DNA of 41,579 nt from an uncultured Lachnospiraceae bacterium (GCA_902767015.1 CACXFV010000085.1:1-41579); one strand, 5' to 3'; counted from the stretch's first letter, positions 8,569 to 18,823 are shown. Made by a program: numbers and translations. The notes: generated from the letters alone by a model not told the origin.

Positions 8569-10173
8569 TTAATTTTGCTGTGTGAGTGCAGCTTCAATAA
8601 AACCAAGAAACAGAGGATGTGGTCTGTTAGGACGTGATTTTAATTCCGGGTGTGCCTGCGTGCCGATAAACCAAGGATGATTTTCAAGCTCAATCATTTC
8701 TACAATTCTGCCATCAGGAGAGAGTCCGGATAATTTCATGCCATGTTCGGTAAGGGTCTGTCGGTAATCATTATTGACTTCATAACGATGCCTGTGTCTC
8801 TCGTGAATAATATCTTCCTTATATAGAGCGTAAGCCTTTGAAGCCTTGTCAAGAACACAAGGGTATGAACCAAGTCTTAAGGTACCGCCGATATCTTCTA
8901 CGCCATCCTGTTCCGGCATCAGGTGAATGACAGGATGAGAAGTCTGTGGATTGAGTTCTACACTGTGGGCATCAGAATAACCGATGACATTTCTTGCAAA
9001 CTCTACGATGGATAATTGCATACCCAGACAAAGACCTAAAAACGGAATATTATTTTCACGTGCATACCGTATTGCTTCAATTTTTCCGTCAATACCTCTG
9101 TCACCAAAACCACCGGGAACAAGGATACCAGTGACATCAGACAAAATATCTGATACATTGGCCGGGGTTACGGTTTCAGAGTCAACCCATTTGATATTAA
9201 CAGTGGCACTATTGGCAATGCCGGCATGTTTCAGCGATTCGACAACACTGATATATGCATCGTGCAGTGAAATGTACTTTCCTACTAAAGCAACATTAAC
9301 AGTTTTTGTAGGATTTTTGCTTGCATTCACCATATCCTCCCATTCCTTCAGGTCAGGGGTGCGGTTCTCAAGATGGAGACACTCACAGGCAACTTCGGCA
9401 AGATGCTCTTTTTCCATGGCAAGAGGTGCTTCATAGAGTGATGCAACATCAAGATTCTGCAATACATTACTTGTGGGAACATTACAGAACATAGCAATCT
9501 TGTCCTTTAAGGACTGATCAAGCGGATGCTCTGAACGACACACGATAATATCCGGCTGTATTCCCATTCCCTGAAGCTCTTTTACACTGGCCTGGGTAGG
9601 CTTTGTTTTCATTTCACCGGAAGCTTTCAGATATGGAATAAGAGTAACATGAATAAGAATGGCATTGTGATGTCCTACATCATGCTGAAACTGGCGAATC
9701 GCTTCCAAAAACGGCTGACTTTCAATGTCACCCACAGTACCACCCACCTCTATGATGGCAATTTCTGTCTCAGTGGTAGAGTAGTTCCTGTGAAAACGGC
9801 TCTTTATCTCATTGGTAATATGAGGAACCACCTGTACAGTTCCGCCACCGAAATCTCCGCGGCGCTCTTTGTGAAGAACTGACCAGTAAATCTTACCGGT
9901 AGTAACGTTAGAATTTTTGGTAAGGCTTTCGTCAATAAACCTTTCATAGTGACCTAAATCGAGGTCGGTCTCTGCACCATCATCGGTCACAAAAACCTCG
10001 CCATGCTGGACCGGATTCATAGTACCCGGATCAATATTAATATATGGATCAAATTTCTGCATTGTAACTTTATATCCTCTTGATTTGAGTAGACGACCTA
10101 AAGAAGCGGCTGTAATTCCCTTACCAAGACCTGATACAACACCACCTGTTACAAAGACATATTTTACTGGCAT
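8569..10173 (-). CDS. pyrG: CTP synthase
   Basis: 534 aa, the standard length. It converts UTP, ATP and glutamine to CTP in the cytoplasm. The N-terminal synthetase domain starts [20 protein letters not shown] with the P-loop-like GLGKG and continues through [20 protein letters not shown]; the C-terminal class I glutamine amidotransferase has the nucleophile motif [10 protein letters not shown] and the His-Glu pair in THPEL-like AHPELKSRP. Start fixed at 10173: AGGAGG lies 7 nt before it and the protein begins where family members begin. The open frame upstream to 10341 is untranslated leader. A consensus promoter at 10419-10447 gives a leader of about 240 nt. Confidence 0.97.
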   Translation of the reverse strand: MPVKYVFVTGGVVSGLGKGITAASLGRLLKSRGYKVTMQKFDPYINIDPGTMNPVQHGEVFVTDDGAETDLDLGHYERFIDESLTKNSNVTTGKIYWSVLHKERRGDFGGGTVQVVPHITNEIKSRFHRNYSTTETEIAIIEVGGTVGDIESQPFLEAIRQFQHDVGHHNAILIHVTLIPYLKASGEMKTKPTQASVKELQGMGIQPDIIVCRSEHPLDQSLKDKIAMFCNVPTSNVLQNLDVASLYEAPLAMEKEHLAEVACECLHLENRTPDLKEWEDMVNASKNPTKTVNVALVGKYISLHDAYISVVESLKHAGIANSATVNIKWVDSETVTPANVSDILSDVTGILVPGGFGDRGIDGKIEAIRYARENNIPFLGLCLGMQLSIVEFARNVIGYSDAHSVELNPQTSHPVIHLMPEQDGVEDIGGTLRLGSYPCVLDKASKAYALYKEDIIHERHRHRYEVNNDYRQTLTEHGMKLSGLSPDGRIVEMIELENHPWFIGTQAHPELKSRPNRPHPLFLGFIEAALTQQN

Positions 10174-10412
10174 TTTATTTCCTCCTAATGTGTATTTCAT
10201 AATCCGACAAGGTCGGAGCGGACGCCGATTCATGAGCAGAAGCTGCTGATTAACAGCGGCTCTCTTATAAAGTGGTTGACACTCACGGAATGGCACCTGT
10301 GAATGAATGCCGGTACATCGAATCATAAGCAATTGTGGCAATCATGCCGAAAAAGACTTCTGAATTACAACAGAGAAATCCGATGCACAAGTATTTAAAA
10401 AATAAAAATATA
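10174..10412 (-). promoter_or_regulatory. long 5' leader of pyrG
   Basis: About 240 nt separate the predicted start of transcription from the pyrG ATG. Read on the minus strand it contains the hairpins CCGACCTTGTCGG and GCTGTTAATCAGC. I do not recognise a known riboswitch class, a T-box or an obvious terminator. Many Firmicutes control pyrG by leader attenuation that senses CTP, but the sequence does not show that mechanism clearly here. Confidence 0.4.
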
Positions 10413-10418
10413 GATTTA

Positions 10419-10447
10419 ATTATACATCTTTACCTATTTAAATGCAA
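10419..10447 (-). promoter_or_regulatory. pyrG promoter
   Basis: On the minus strand: TTGCAT, exactly 17 nt, TATAAT. This is a near-consensus sigma-A promoter facing pyrG. Confidence 0.75.
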
Positions 10448-10518
10448 GAAGAAAGTTACTATTCACAGGTAACCTACCGCTGTTACATAAAATTATTATT
10501 AAAAAATTTATAAGGCTA

Positions 10519-10547
10519 TTGATTTATGGAAAAACTAATTTTATAAT
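10519..10547 (+). promoter_or_regulatory. ftsH promoter
   Basis: TTGATT (10519-10524), 17-nt spacer, TATAAT (10542-10547). It is divergent from the pyrG promoter, with about 70 nt between the two. Confidence 0.7.
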
Positions 10548-10622
10548 AGACAAGTATAACTCTAGTTATGTAGTAAAATAAATGAAAGGAAAGTCAGCTA
10601 TTGGCTTTTGGTACAGGGTTTC

Positions 10623-12635
10623 ATGAAAATGACTGAAAATCCAATCAATAATCATCATCAGCATTATGATGACAATGGGAATTATGACGGCGGCGGTTAT
10701 CATAATGGCGGCAATCATAACAACAATCACAATAATAACGGCAATAACAATAATCAGATGAATAATAAGAGGAAGCAGACGATTATTATTTTGGTTATTG
10801 CTATTATCGTCACACTGATTGCATCTACCATTATGTCAGAAATTTTGGAAAATGCTACGACAAAAGAGATAACCTACAATGAATTTATTGAAAAGGTAGA
10901 AAATGATCAGATTGAGAAAATCGTGTTTTCCGGAGGGAAGATAATCATAACACCTAAGAACAAGGAAAAGAGTGACAGCTATTTCGGAACGACCTATACA
11001 GAGTGGACAACGCAGTTATATGATGAAGAATTGATTCCGTTGTTAAAGAGTAAAGATATTGAATTTAAAGGAAAGGCTTCTGATGAGCAGTCCAGTATTA
11101 AGACATTTTTGCTTGAGTGGGTACTTCCCTTTGGAATGATTTATCTGATTATGACTTTGCTGTTCAGGAGGGTAAGCAAGGGCTCGGGTATGATGGGTGT
11201 TGGCAGATCCAATGCCAAAGTTTATGTGGAAAAACAGACAGGAATCACTTTCCAGGATGTGGCAGGACAGGATGAAGCGAAGGAATCGCTGACAGAGATT
11301 GTTGATTTCCTTCATTATCCGGGAAAGTATTCCAGCATCGGTGCCAAGCTTCCCAAGGGAGCTTTGTTAGTGGGACCGCCGGGTACAGGAAAGACCTTAC
11401 TTGCAAAGGCAGTGGCAGGAGAAGGAAAAGTACCATTCTTTTCTATCTCGGGCTCTGATTTTGTGGAGATGTTTGTAGGTGTAGGTGCCTCAAGAGTAAG
11501 AGATTTGTTTAAGCAGGCAAACCAGACGGCGCCTTGTATTATTTTTATTGATGAGATAGATGCGATAGGTAAGAGCAGAGATGCTAAATACGGCGGCGGA
11601 AATGACGAGAGGGAGCAGACATTGAATCAGCTTCTTTCAGAAATGGATGGTTTTGATACCTCTAAAGGAATCTTTATTCTTGCTGCCACCAACAGACCGG
11701 AGGTACTCGATAAAGCATTGTTAAGACCGGGACGATTTGACAGACGAATTATCGTAGATAAACCGGATTTAAAGGGACGAGTGGATATTCTGAAGGTGCA
11801 CACGAAGAATGTGCTGATGGATGAGACTGTTGATCTGAAGGGAGTCGCGTTTGCCACTTCCGGCGCTGTGGGAGCTGACCTTGCCAATATGGTCAATGAA
11901 GCTGCCATCAATGCGGTAAAACATGGAAGAAGGGCGATATCCCAGAAAGATCTGTTAGAGGCAGTTGAGTTAGTGATTGCGGGTAAAGAGAAGAAGGATA
12001 AGATATTGTCCGACAAGGAGAAGAGAATTGTATCTTACCATGAAGTGGGGCATGCCTTGATTTCCGCCTTTGAAAAGCACTCAGAGCCGGTTCAGAAAAT
12101 CACCATTATTCCTAGAACAGGCGGTGCGTTGGGCTATGTCATGCATTATCCGGAGGAGGAGAAAAATCTTAAGACAAAAGACGAATTGATGGCTCAGATT
12201 GTCATGTCTCTGGGAGGACGTGCCGCAGAGGAGATTATGTTTGAATCTGTTACGGTAGGAGCTGCGAATGATATGGAGCAGGCCACCAATTTGGCTTGGA
12301 ATATGGTGACAAGATTTGGTATGTCAGATAAGTTTGGATTAATGGCACTTGCCACAACACAGAGCCAGTATCTGGATGGAGGTGCGAAACTTACCTGTTC
12401 AGATGCGACGGCAGCAGAAGTGGATGAAGAGATTAAGACAATGCTTAAAGAGTGCTATGAAAAGGCAAAGCGTATTTTGACCGAGAATAAAGAAGTAATG
12501 TGTAAGCTTGCCGAGTATTTGTATGAGAAGGAGACACTCACCGGAGAAGAATTTGCCAAAATCTTTGAAGAGGTTACAGGTGAAAAACTGGGCAAATACT
12601 ATGATGGAGATACAGAAGACAAGAATATTCAGTAA
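10623..12635 (+). CDS. ftsH: ATP-dependent zinc metalloprotease FtsH
   Basis: About 670 aa membrane-bound AAA+ protease that degrades misfolded and regulatory membrane proteins. The cytoplasmic N terminus carries an unusual run rich in His, Asn and Gly (about residues 10-45). Next come two membrane segments flanking a short extracytoplasmic domain, then the AAA+ module with Walker A GPPGTGKT (251-258) and Walker B D310-E311 ([11 protein letters not shown]), and the protease with HEVGH (473-477) and third zinc ligand D550 (GAANDMEQA). The start is uncertain: ATG 10623 and ATG 10629 both lie just after CAGGG, and a TTG at 10608 is in frame; I chose 10623. uvrC follows 63 nt downstream without a terminator. 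Confidence 0.96.
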   Translation: MKMTENPINNHHQHYDDNGNYDGGGYHNGGNHNNNHNNNGNNNNQMNNKRKQTIIILVIAIIVTLIASTIMSEILENATTKEITYNEFIEKVENDQIEKIVFSGGKIIITPKNKEKSDSYFGTTYTEWTTQLYDEELIPLLKSKDIEFKGKASDEQSSIKTFLLEWVLPFGMIYLIMTLLFRRVSKGSGMMGVGRSNAKVYVEKQTGITFQDVAGQDEAKESLTEIVDFLHYPGKYSSIGAKLPKGALLVGPPGTGKTLLAKAVAGEGKVPFFSISGSDFVEMFVGVGASRVRDLFKQANQTAPCIIFIDEIDAIGKSRDAKYGGGNDEREQTLNQLLSEMDGFDTSKGIFILAATNRPEVLDKALLRPGRFDRRIIVDKPDLKGRVDILKVHTKNVLMDETVDLKGVAFATSGAVGADLANMVNEAAINAVKHGRRAISQKDLLEAVELVIAGKEKKDKILSDKEKRIVSYHEVGHALISAFEKHSEPVQKITIIPRTGGALGYVMHYPEEEKNLKTKDELMAQIVMSLGGRAAEEIMFESVTVGAANDMEQATNLAWNMVTRFGMSDKFGLMALATTQSQYLDGGAKLTCSDATAAEVDEEIKTMLKECYEKAKRILTENKEVMCKLAEYLYEKETLTGEEFAKIFEEVTGEKLGKYYDGDTEDKNIQ

Positions 12636-12698
12636 TCATATCGCCGGTATTTTGAAGCGGCATAGCTGTCATGTATCGTAAAAGCAGAAAGGGTTACT

Positions 12699-14564
12699 AT
12701 GTTTAATATAGAGGAAGAATTAAAAAAACTCCCGGGTTCGCCCGGGGTTTATCTTATGCATGATGAAAGTGATGAAATTATCTATGTAGGAAAGGCAATC
12801 AGCCTTAAAAACCGTGTGAGACAATATTTTCAGTCCAGCCGTAAGCGCACAGGGAAGATTGAACAGATGGTTTCGAGAATCAGCAGATTTGAGTATATTG
12901 TCACTGACTCCGAGTTAGAGGCTCTTATTCTGGAATGTAATCTTATCAAAGAACACAGACCGAAATATAATACCATGTTAAAGGATGATAAAAGTTATCC
13001 TTTTATCAAGGTGACAGTCAATGAAGATTTTCCGAGAGTGATGTTTGCAAGAACGATGAAAAAGGATAAGGCAAAGTATTTTGGACCTTATACCAGCGCG
13101 GGGGCGGTAAAGGATACGATAGAGCTGCTTGCGAAGATTTATAAAATCAGAACCTGTAACCGCTCGCTGCCAAGAGATATCTGTAAGGGCAGGCCGTGCC
13201 TTAATTATCAGATCAGAAAATGCAATGCGCCCTGCATGGGATATATTTCCTCTGAAGAATATAAAAAGCAGATTTTAAGTGTGCTGGATTTTCTGGGAGG
13301 CGATTTTGGAGGCGTTGTAAAGATGCTTGAGGAGAAAATGTATCAAGCCTCGGAGGAGATGCTTTTTGAGGAGGCAGCACAGTACAGGGATTTGATTAGC
13401 AGTGTTAAAGCCATATCTGTTAAGCAGAAGATTACGAAAGATGAGGCAATGGACAGAGATATTATTGCCTATGCGATGGAAGGAAATGATGCGGTTGTTC
13501 AGGTATTTTTTGTGAGAAGCGGAAAAGTCCTTGGCAGAGAGCATTTCCACATCAATCTGGCACCACATGATACGGGAAGAGATGTGATGACAAATTTTAT
13601 TAAGCAGTATTATGGAGGTTCTCCTTTCATCCCGAAGGAGCTGCTGATTCAGGAGGAGATAGAGGATCATGAGATTATCGAAAAGTGGCTTTCTGTCAAA
13701 CGGGGACAAAAGGTCATGGTCAGACAACCGAAAAAGGGAGAAAAAGAGAAGCTCGTTGAATTGGCAAAGAGAAACGCTGAAATTGTCCTCGAACAGGACA
13801 AAGATAAATTAAAAAGCGAGGAGAGACGCACGAAAGGAGCTATGCAGGAGATTGATAACCTGCTTGGTATCGGTTACACAAAGAGAATTGAAGCATTTGA
13901 TATCTCCAATACAAATGGTTTCGAGTCAGTGGGCTCCATGATCGTATATGAAGATGGAAGACCAAAGAGAAGTGATTACAGAAAGTTCAAGATTAAATGG
14001 GTACAGGGACCGAATGATTATGCCAGTATGAGAGAGGTGCTCACAAGGCGTTTTACACATGGTCTTAGGGAGAAGAAAAAGATAGAAGAAGGTGGTATGT
14101 CAGATGAATATGGGAGTTTTACAAGGTTTCCTGACCTGATTATGATGGATGGCGGAAGAGGTCAGGTGAATATAGCATTGGAGGTGCTGAATGAGTTAGG
14201 ACTTCGTATTCCGGTGTGCGGCATGGTCAAGGATGACCATCACAGGACAAGAGGCCTCTATTATGATAATGTAGAGATACCGATTGACAGGCATGGAGAG
14301 GGATTTAAACTGATTACCAGAGTACAGGATGAAGCACACAGGTTTGCCATTACCTTTCATAAAGATTTGCGAAATAAAAAACAGGTTCATTCCGTACTGG
14401 ATGATATTGAGGGCATCGGTGATGTGAGAAGAAAAGCATTGATGAGACAATTTAAGTCTTTAGAGGCTATTAAAGAGGCAGATATTGAAGCGTTAAAGAT
14501 AGTACCGTCGATGAATGAGCGGGCAGCAAGGAAGGTATATGAATTTTTTCACCCGGAGAGCTAA
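12699..14564 (+). CDS. uvrC: excinuclease ABC subunit C
   Basis: 621 aa, normal length. It makes both incisions in nucleotide excision repair together with UvrA and UvrB. Parts in order: an N-terminal GIY-YIG nuclease ([18 protein letters not shown], residues about 16-33), a Cys-rich region ([15 protein letters not shown]), the UVR coiled coil that binds UvrB (about 205-235), the RNase H-like nuclease ([11 protein letters not shown], with DGGRGQVN further on), and a C-terminal helix-hairpin-helix. ATG at 12699 has AGAAAGGG upstream. It likely shares a transcript with ftsH; hprK downstream has its own promoter, which starts 8 nt past the stop codon. Confidence 0.97.
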   Translation: MFNIEEELKKLPGSPGVYLMHDESDEIIYVGKAISLKNRVRQYFQSSRKRTGKIEQMVSRISRFEYIVTDSELEALILECNLIKEHRPKYNTMLKDDKSYPFIKVTVNEDFPRVMFARTMKKDKAKYFGPYTSAGAVKDTIELLAKIYKIRTCNRSLPRDICKGRPCLNYQIRKCNAPCMGYISSEEYKKQILSVLDFLGGDFGGVVKMLEEKMYQASEEMLFEEAAQYRDLISSVKAISVKQKITKDEAMDRDIIAYAMEGNDAVVQVFFVRSGKVLGREHFHINLAPHDTGRDVMTNFIKQYYGGSPFIPKELLIQEEIEDHEIIEKWLSVKRGQKVMVRQPKKGEKEKLVELAKRNAEIVLEQDKDKLKSEERRTKGAMQEIDNLLGIGYTKRIEAFDISNTNGFESVGSMIVYEDGRPKRSDYRKFKIKWVQGPNDYASMREVLTRRFTHGLREKKKIEEGGMSDEYGSFTRFPDLIMMDGGRGQVNIALEVLNELGLRIPVCGMVKDDHHRTRGLYYDNVEIPIDRHGEGFKLITRVQDEAHRFAITFHKDLRNKKQVHSVLDDIEGIGDVRRKALMRQFKSLEAIKEADIEALKIVPSMNERAARKVYEFFHPES

Positions 14565-14571
14565 GGTGTTT

Positions 14572-14600
14572 TTGACACCCCAGCCCTGTTATGCTATAAT
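14572..14600 (+). promoter_or_regulatory. consensus promoter for hprK
   Basis: TTGACA (14572-14577), exactly 17 nt, TATAAT (14595-14600): a perfect sigma-A consensus. The predicted transcript start at about 14607 falls on the first copy of the duplicated palindromic element, leaving a leader of about 200 nt before hprK. Confidence 0.85.
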
Positions 14601-14606
14601 GTAACT

Positions 14607-14668
14607 TATCGGAAGGAAAATGAGCGGCTGCGAAGCAGACATTCATTTTCACCCGATAAGTTAGCAAT
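14607..14668 (+). repeat. palindromic repeat element, copy 1
   Basis: 62 bp, repeated at 14718-14779 with one mismatch (ACCCG here, ACTCG there). With flanking bases, 14602-14612 pairs perfectly with 14653-14663 (TAACTTATCGG / CCGATAAGTTA). Inside, GAAAATGA (14616-14623) pairs with TCATTTTC (14643-14650), and CTGC-GAA-GCAG caps the structure (14628-14638). It lies at the 5' end of the hprK transcript. Identity unknown; it looks like a small mobile palindromic (MITE or REP-like) element. Confidence 0.8.
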
Positions 14669-14686
14669 AAAACGAAGTTTTAGAGC

Positions 14687-14715
14687 AATATCAGAATCAT
14701 GTAGTGATTCTGATA
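14687..14715 (+). promoter_or_regulatory. perfect hairpin between the two repeat copies
   Basis: ATATCAGAATCA and TGATTCTGATAT form a perfect 12-bp stem with the 5-nt loop TGTAG. It has no T tract, so it is a structural element of the hprK leader rather than a clear terminator. Confidence 0.6.
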
Positions 14716-14717
14716 TA

Positions 14718-14779
14718 TATCGGAAGGAAAATGAGCGGCTGCGAAGCAGACATTCATTTTCACTCGATAAGTTAGCAAT
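14718..14779 (+). repeat. palindromic repeat element, copy 2
   Basis: Second copy of the 62-bp element. The inner stems are intact, but the outer stem is cut to about 5 bp because the left flank reads TATATATCGG and the right arm carries the C-to-T change. It ends about 30 nt before the hprK ATG. Confidence 0.8.
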
Positions 14780-14809
14780 GTTACAAATAAACAGGAGAAA
14801 GGAAAAGGA

Positions 14810-15739
14810 ATGCAGTCAGTAAAATTATCTAATATTATAGCGAAGTTTGAACTAAAAAATCTTACACCGGATATTGATGTCAATGAGATTAATGTCACCT
14901 CTACGGATATCAACAGGCCGGCGCTGCAGTTGACAGGCTTTTTTGATCATTTTCCCACAGACAGAGTTCAGGTAATCGGTTATGTGGAACATACCTATTT
15001 ATTAAGACTGGATGAGGGCAGAAGACGATACATATATGAAGAAATATTGGGGGCGAAGATACCATGCATGATTTTTTGCAGAGATCTTATGCCGGATAAT
15101 GATTTGATAGAGATAGCGAATAGTAAAGGGGTACCTATTCTTGTGACGAATCAGACGACCTCTTCTTTTATGGCAGAGATTATCAGATGGCTCAATGTGG
15201 AATTGGCACCATGTATTTCTATTCATGGAGTACTGGTAGACGTGTACGGCGAAGGCGTCCTGATTATGGGCGAAAGCGGAATCGGTAAGAGCGAGGCGGC
15301 ACTGGAGCTGATTAAGCGTGGTCATCGTCTGGTTACGGATGACGTGGTTGAAATCAGCAAGATTAGTGACGAGACACTTATGGGAACATCTCCTGATATT
15401 ACCAGACATTTTATTGAGTTGAGAGGTATAGGAATTATTGATGTCAAGACCTTGTTTGGTGTAGAGAGTGTGAAGGAGACACAGGAGATTGATATGGTCA
15501 TCAAGCTTGAGGACTGGAACAAGGATAAGGAATATGACAGACTTGGTCTTGAAGAACAGTATATCGAATTTTTGGGAAATAAAGTTGTGTGTCATTCAAT
15601 ACCGATCAGACCGGGACGTAACCTTGCCATTATTGTTGAGTCTGCTGCGGTTAACCACAGACAAAAAAAGATGGGTTACAATGCGGCAAAGGAGTTGTAT
15701 CGCAGAGTCCAGGCAAATATTGGAAAACCGAGAGAATAA
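14810..15739 (+). CDS. hprK: HPr kinase/phosphorylase
   Basis: 309 aa, the family length. It phosphorylates Ser46 of HPr or Crh at high glycolytic flux and removes the phosphate when flux falls, setting carbon catabolite repression. An N-terminal domain is followed by the catalytic domain with Walker A GESGIGKS (154-161), the TDDVVEI segment, and the family signature ELRGIGIIDVKTLFG. The ATG at 14810 has AGGAGAAAGG upstream. Its expected partner in this window is the Crh-like protein at 19975-20232. A consensus promoter and a structured leader with two palindromic repeats precede it; glucokinase follows 138 nt later. Confidence 0.97.
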   Translation: MQSVKLSNIIAKFELKNLTPDIDVNEINVTSTDINRPALQLTGFFDHFPTDRVQVIGYVEHTYLLRLDEGRRRYIYEEILGAKIPCMIFCRDLMPDNDLIEIANSKGVPILVTNQTTSSFMAEIIRWLNVELAPCISIHGVLVDVYGEGVLIMGESGIGKSEAALELIKRGHRLVTDDVVEISKISDETLMGTSPDITRHFIELRGIGIIDVKTLFGVESVKETQEIDMVIKLEDWNKDKEYDRLGLEEQYIEFLGNKVVCHSIPIRPGRNLAIIVESAAVNHRQKKMGYNAAKELYRRVQANIGKPRE

Positions 15740-15877
15740 AACGAAAGATGGATTTTGCAGTCATAATTGTATACAGATATTCATACATTGTAAATATAAT
15801 AAGAGTTCATATAAGAATACAATAGGTGAAGGGACAAAATAAAAAAACAAAATAAGAGAAAGGAAAGGGCAAGAGCT

Positions 15878-16822
15878 ATGGATAAGGTTTGTTTTGGAAT
15901 TGATGTTGGAGGAACTACAGTAAAAATCGGGCTTTTTACTACGGATGCCAAGCTGATTGACAGTATGGAGATACCGACAAGGAAGGAAGACGAGGGAAGT
16001 CACATTTTGCCGGATATATGTGAGGCGATTGAGGCAAAGCTTGTTGAGAAGAAAATTACACGGGATAATCTTGTAGGGGTAGGAATCGGAATCCCGGGAC
16101 CGATTACCAAGGATGGAACAGTGTTAAATTGTGTGAATCTGGGCTGGGGAATGTTCAATGTAGAAGAAAAGCTTTCACAGATGCTCGGAGGAGTTACCGT
16201 AAAGGCGGGAAATGATGCGAATGTAGCTGCACTTGGCGAGACATGGCAGGGAGGCGGCAGAGGTTTTGAGGATCTGGTGCTCGTTACACTGGGAACAGGC
16301 GTTGGAGGCGGTGTCATTATTGGGGGAAAGATTGTGACAGGTTCCAACGGGGCAGCAGGGGAGATAGGTCATATTCCGGCAGTTTATGGCGGTGATGCTG
16401 AAAAATGCGGTTGCGGAAAGCTGGGTTGTCTTGAGACAGTAGGTTCCGCTACAGGAATTGTAAGAGAGGCAAAGAAGCTTCTGGCAAAATCCGAGACGCC
16501 TTCTAAGCTCAGAGCGACTGATGATTTTTCGTGCAAAGATATTTTTGATGCGGCGAAGGAAGGAGACGAACCGGCACTGCAGGTAGTGGATAAACTGGCA
16601 TATTATCTGGGCAATGCCATAGCAGGAATCGCAGCAGTAACGAATCCACAGGTCATTGTCATCGGCGGAGGTGTCAGCAAAGCTGGAAAATTCCTTCTGG
16701 ATAAGATAGAAGAAAACTTTACAGCCAATGCCTTTCATGCAACAAAGAATGCCAAATTTGCTCTTGCAACGTTGGGCAATGATGCGGGAATGTATGGCGC
16801 TGCGGCGATGATTATCGGTTAG
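15878..16822 (+). CDS. glcK: ROK family glucokinase
   Basis: 314 aa. It phosphorylates glucose to glucose 6-phosphate with ATP in the cytoplasm. The N-terminal phosphate-binding motif FGIDVGGTTVKIGLF, the GIGIPGPI motif and the ROK zinc motif are visible: H165 (GEIGHI) with C177, C179 and C184 in CGCGKLGC. A second ATP-site segment GTGVGGGVIIGG is present. AGAAAGG lies upstream of the ATG. The closeness to hprK and to two pullulanases fits use of glucose released from alpha-glucans. The sugar specificity (glucose rather than another hexose) is from family resemblance. Confidence 0.92.
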   Translation: MDKVCFGIDVGGTTVKIGLFTTDAKLIDSMEIPTRKEDEGSHILPDICEAIEAKLVEKKITRDNLVGVGIGIPGPITKDGTVLNCVNLGWGMFNVEEKLSQMLGGVTVKAGNDANVAALGETWQGGGRGFEDLVLVTLGTGVGGGVIIGGKIVTGSNGAAGEIGHIPAVYGGDAEKCGCGKLGCLETVGSATGIVREAKKLLAKSETPSKLRATDDFSCKDIFDAAKEGDEPALQVVDKLAYYLGNAIAGIAAVTNPQVIVIGGGVSKAGKFLLDKIEENFTANAFHATKNAKFALATLGNDAGMYGAAAMIIG

Positions 16823-16897
16823 GGCACCGGTTGGGGTATTTGAACGAAAGAAGCTTCAAAAATAAGGTATAGTGTGGAATATAAGGTAGCAAAAGAC

Positions 16898-16931
16898 AGT
16901 GTCAAAAACTTCATTTGAAGTTTTTGACACT
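16898..16931 (+). terminator. perfect hairpin after glcK
   Basis: AGTGTCAAAAACTTCA (16898-16913) and TGAAGTTTTTGACACT (16916-16931) form a perfect 16-bp stem with a 2-nt loop. No T tract follows, so it may act as a weak terminator or an RNA 3' end stabiliser. The rest of the 220-nt gap before murB holds a short CACCA-CTAT-TGGTG hairpin and nothing else I recognise. Confidence 0.6.
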
Positions 16932-17042
16932 ATGATTGTTAGAGAAACTATTGCACCACTATTGGTGTCGGAGTGTCACGAATAGCGCATGCCGGAAAGA
17001 ATATCCGGTTCTATGGCTGAACGCTTCGGAATGGAGATTAGA

Positions 17043-17960
17043 ATGGAAATATCGAAGGATAGGGTATATGAGAACCTGTGCGAAATAGCAGGCAGGGAAA
17101 ATGTTTTTACAGATGAGGACATGAGCCGGCATGTGACCTTTAGGGCGGGCGGAAGGGCGAAGTATTTTCTCACGCCGCCGTCTAAGCAGGCAATGGCAGT
17201 GATGCTGTCTTATTTACGGGCACAGCATATCAACTATTATATCATAGGCAATGGCAGCAATCTGCTGGTAAGAGACGAAGGGTATGACGGTGTTATCGTG
17301 AAGATTGGCGGCGCTTTTTCCGATATTAAGATAGATTTGGAAAAAAATCAATTGTATTTTGGGGCGGGAACATATTTATCAAAGGCGGCAGGTGTGGCAC
17401 TTGAGCATTCTCTTACGGGAATGGAGTTTGCTGCGGGGATTCCCGGAATGATAGGAGGCGCTGTTGCTATGAATGCAGGCGCTTACGGCGGAGAGTTGAA
17501 GGATATTATAGATCAGGTATGGGTGATGAACACAGATGGCAGAGAATTATGTCTTAGCAATGAAGAGATGCAGTTTGGCTATAGAACCAGCCTTTTGCAG
17601 AAGGAGAAATTCATCTGTCTGGGTGCATCGGTAATACTTCAGAGAGGCAGCAGTGATGAGATTGCGAAAAAGATGCAGGAGTTACTGGAAGCGAGAAAGG
17701 AAAAGCAACCATTGGAATATCCAAGTGCAGGAAGCACGTTTAAGCGCCCGGAGGGATATTTTGCGGGAAAACTGATTATGGAGGCAGGACTTCGGGGATT
17801 TAGTGTAGGGGAGGCTTGTGTCTCTGAAAAACACTGTGGTTTTGTGGTAAATAAGGGAAAAGCTACTGCCACAGATATCATTAATGTTATTGACAAAGTC
17901 ACAGAAATGGTATATAAATCATTTGGAATCAAATTAGAGCCGGAGGTGAAAATAATTTAG
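17043..17960 (+). CDS. murB: UDP-N-acetylenolpyruvoylglucosamine reductase
   Basis: 305 aa FAD enzyme that reduces enolpyruvyl-UDP-GlcNAc to UDP-MurNAc in peptidoglycan precursor synthesis. The FAD domain shows GNGSNLLVRDEGYDG and AGIPGMIGGAVAMNAGAYGG; the substrate domain shows YPSAGSTFKRP, whose Ser is the expected proton donor, and the C terminus ends in KLEPEVKII with the conserved Glu. This is a type IIB-like, shorter MurB. Start chosen at ATG 17043, with GGAG 6 nt upstream; an in-frame ATG at 16989 would add 18 residues but lacks a well-spaced site. Its stop TAG overlaps the GTG start of rapZ by one base, so the two are translationally coupled. Confidence 0.95.
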   Translation: MEISKDRVYENLCEIAGRENVFTDEDMSRHVTFRAGGRAKYFLTPPSKQAMAVMLSYLRAQHINYYIIGNGSNLLVRDEGYDGVIVKIGGAFSDIKIDLEKNQLYFGAGTYLSKAAGVALEHSLTGMEFAAGIPGMIGGAVAMNAGAYGGELKDIIDQVWVMNTDGRELCLSNEEMQFGYRTSLLQKEKFICLGASVILQRGSSDEIAKKMQELLEARKEKQPLEYPSAGSTFKRPEGYFAGKLIMEAGLRGFSVGEACVSEKHCGFVVNKGKATATDIINVIDKVTEMVYKSFGIKLEPEVKII

Positions 17961-18823
17961 TGAATAGATTTGTTATTATTACCGGTATGTCTGGGGCAGG
18001 TAAGAGCAGTGTCCTGAAGATGTTGGAGGATAATAATTTTTTTTGTGTAGATAATCTTCCTATTGAGCTGGTGCTGAAATTTGCAGAGCTTTCTTTTCGG
18101 GACAAAGGAGAGAACATGAAAAATGTTGCACTGGGGATTGATATCAGAAGTGGTCAGGCATTTCATGAGCTGAGTGATGTTCTGGAGAAGATGCGGAGAA
18201 AGAATTATACGTATGAGATACTTTTTCTCGACTGCTCCGATGATGTTCTGATTAAGCGATTTAAGGAAACCAGAAGATCACACCCGTTAGCTGCAGAGGA
18301 CAGAGTAGATGATGGCATTGTCAAGGAAAGAAAGATGCTTGCGTTTATAAGGAGACAGGCAGATTATATTATTGATACAAGTAATCTTTTGATACGCGAG
18401 CTCAGAATGGAAATTGAGGAAATATATGTAAAAAATAAGAAATATAAAAATCTTTTTGTCACAATATTATCCTTTGGGTTTAAATATGGGATACCTGCCG
18501 ATGCGGATCTGATATTTGATGTGCGTTTTATGCCCAATCCCTATTATGTGGACAAGCTGAAATATCAGACAGGAAATGATGAGGAGGTAAAGCAGTTTGT
18601 AATGGCTTCTGAGGTATCAGTAAAGTTTCTTGAAAAGCTGTATGATATGATTAAGTTTCTTATTCCGAACTATGTGAAGGAGGGAAAGAATCAGCTTGTG
18701 ATTGGAATAGGGTGTACAGGAGGCAAGCACAGGTCAGTGACAGTGGCGAATGAGATATATGAAAAATTATCTGAAGATGAAAATCTTGGAATAAAGGTTG
18801 CGCATCGTGACATTTTGCGTTAA
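17960..18823 (+). CDS. rapZ: RapZ/YvcJ family nucleotide-binding protein
   Basis: 287 aa. P-loop protein of the RapZ family (RNase adapter in Enterobacteria; YvcJ, a GTP-binding protein, in Bacillus). The Walker A motif GMSGAGKS is at residues 9-16, FLDCSDDVLIKRFKETRRSHPL follows the Walker B region, and the conserved C-terminal GIGCTGGKHRSV segment is present. It begins with GTG, overlapping the murB stop, with GGAGG 13 nt upstream. In Bacillus the next gene is yvcK (glmR); here whiA follows directly after a 147-nt gap. Confidence 0.95.
   Translation: MNRFVIITGMSGAGKSSVLKMLEDNNFFCVDNLPIELVLKFAELSFRDKGENMKNVALGIDIRSGQAFHELSDVLEKMRRKNYTYEILFLDCSDDVLIKRFKETRRSHPLAAEDRVDDGIVKERKMLAFIRRQADYIIDTSNLLIRELRMEIEEIYVKNKKYKNLFVTILSFGFKYGIPADADLIFDVRFMPNPYYVDKLKYQTGNDEEVKQFVMASEVSVKFLEKLYDMIKFLIPNYVKEGKNQLVIGIGCTGGKHRSVTVANEIYEKLSEDENLGIKVAHRDILR

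Noticed and set aside
10174-10341. In-frame upstream extension of pyrG (extra 56 residues)
   Set aside because: The added residues do not look like CTP synthase, and AGGAGG is placed for the ATG at 10173. A promoter at 10419-10447 makes this leader RNA.
14470-14913. Minus-strand frames overlapping the two palindromic repeat copies
   Set aside because: Both encode the same short stretch only because they read through the repeated element; no ribosome binding sites support them.
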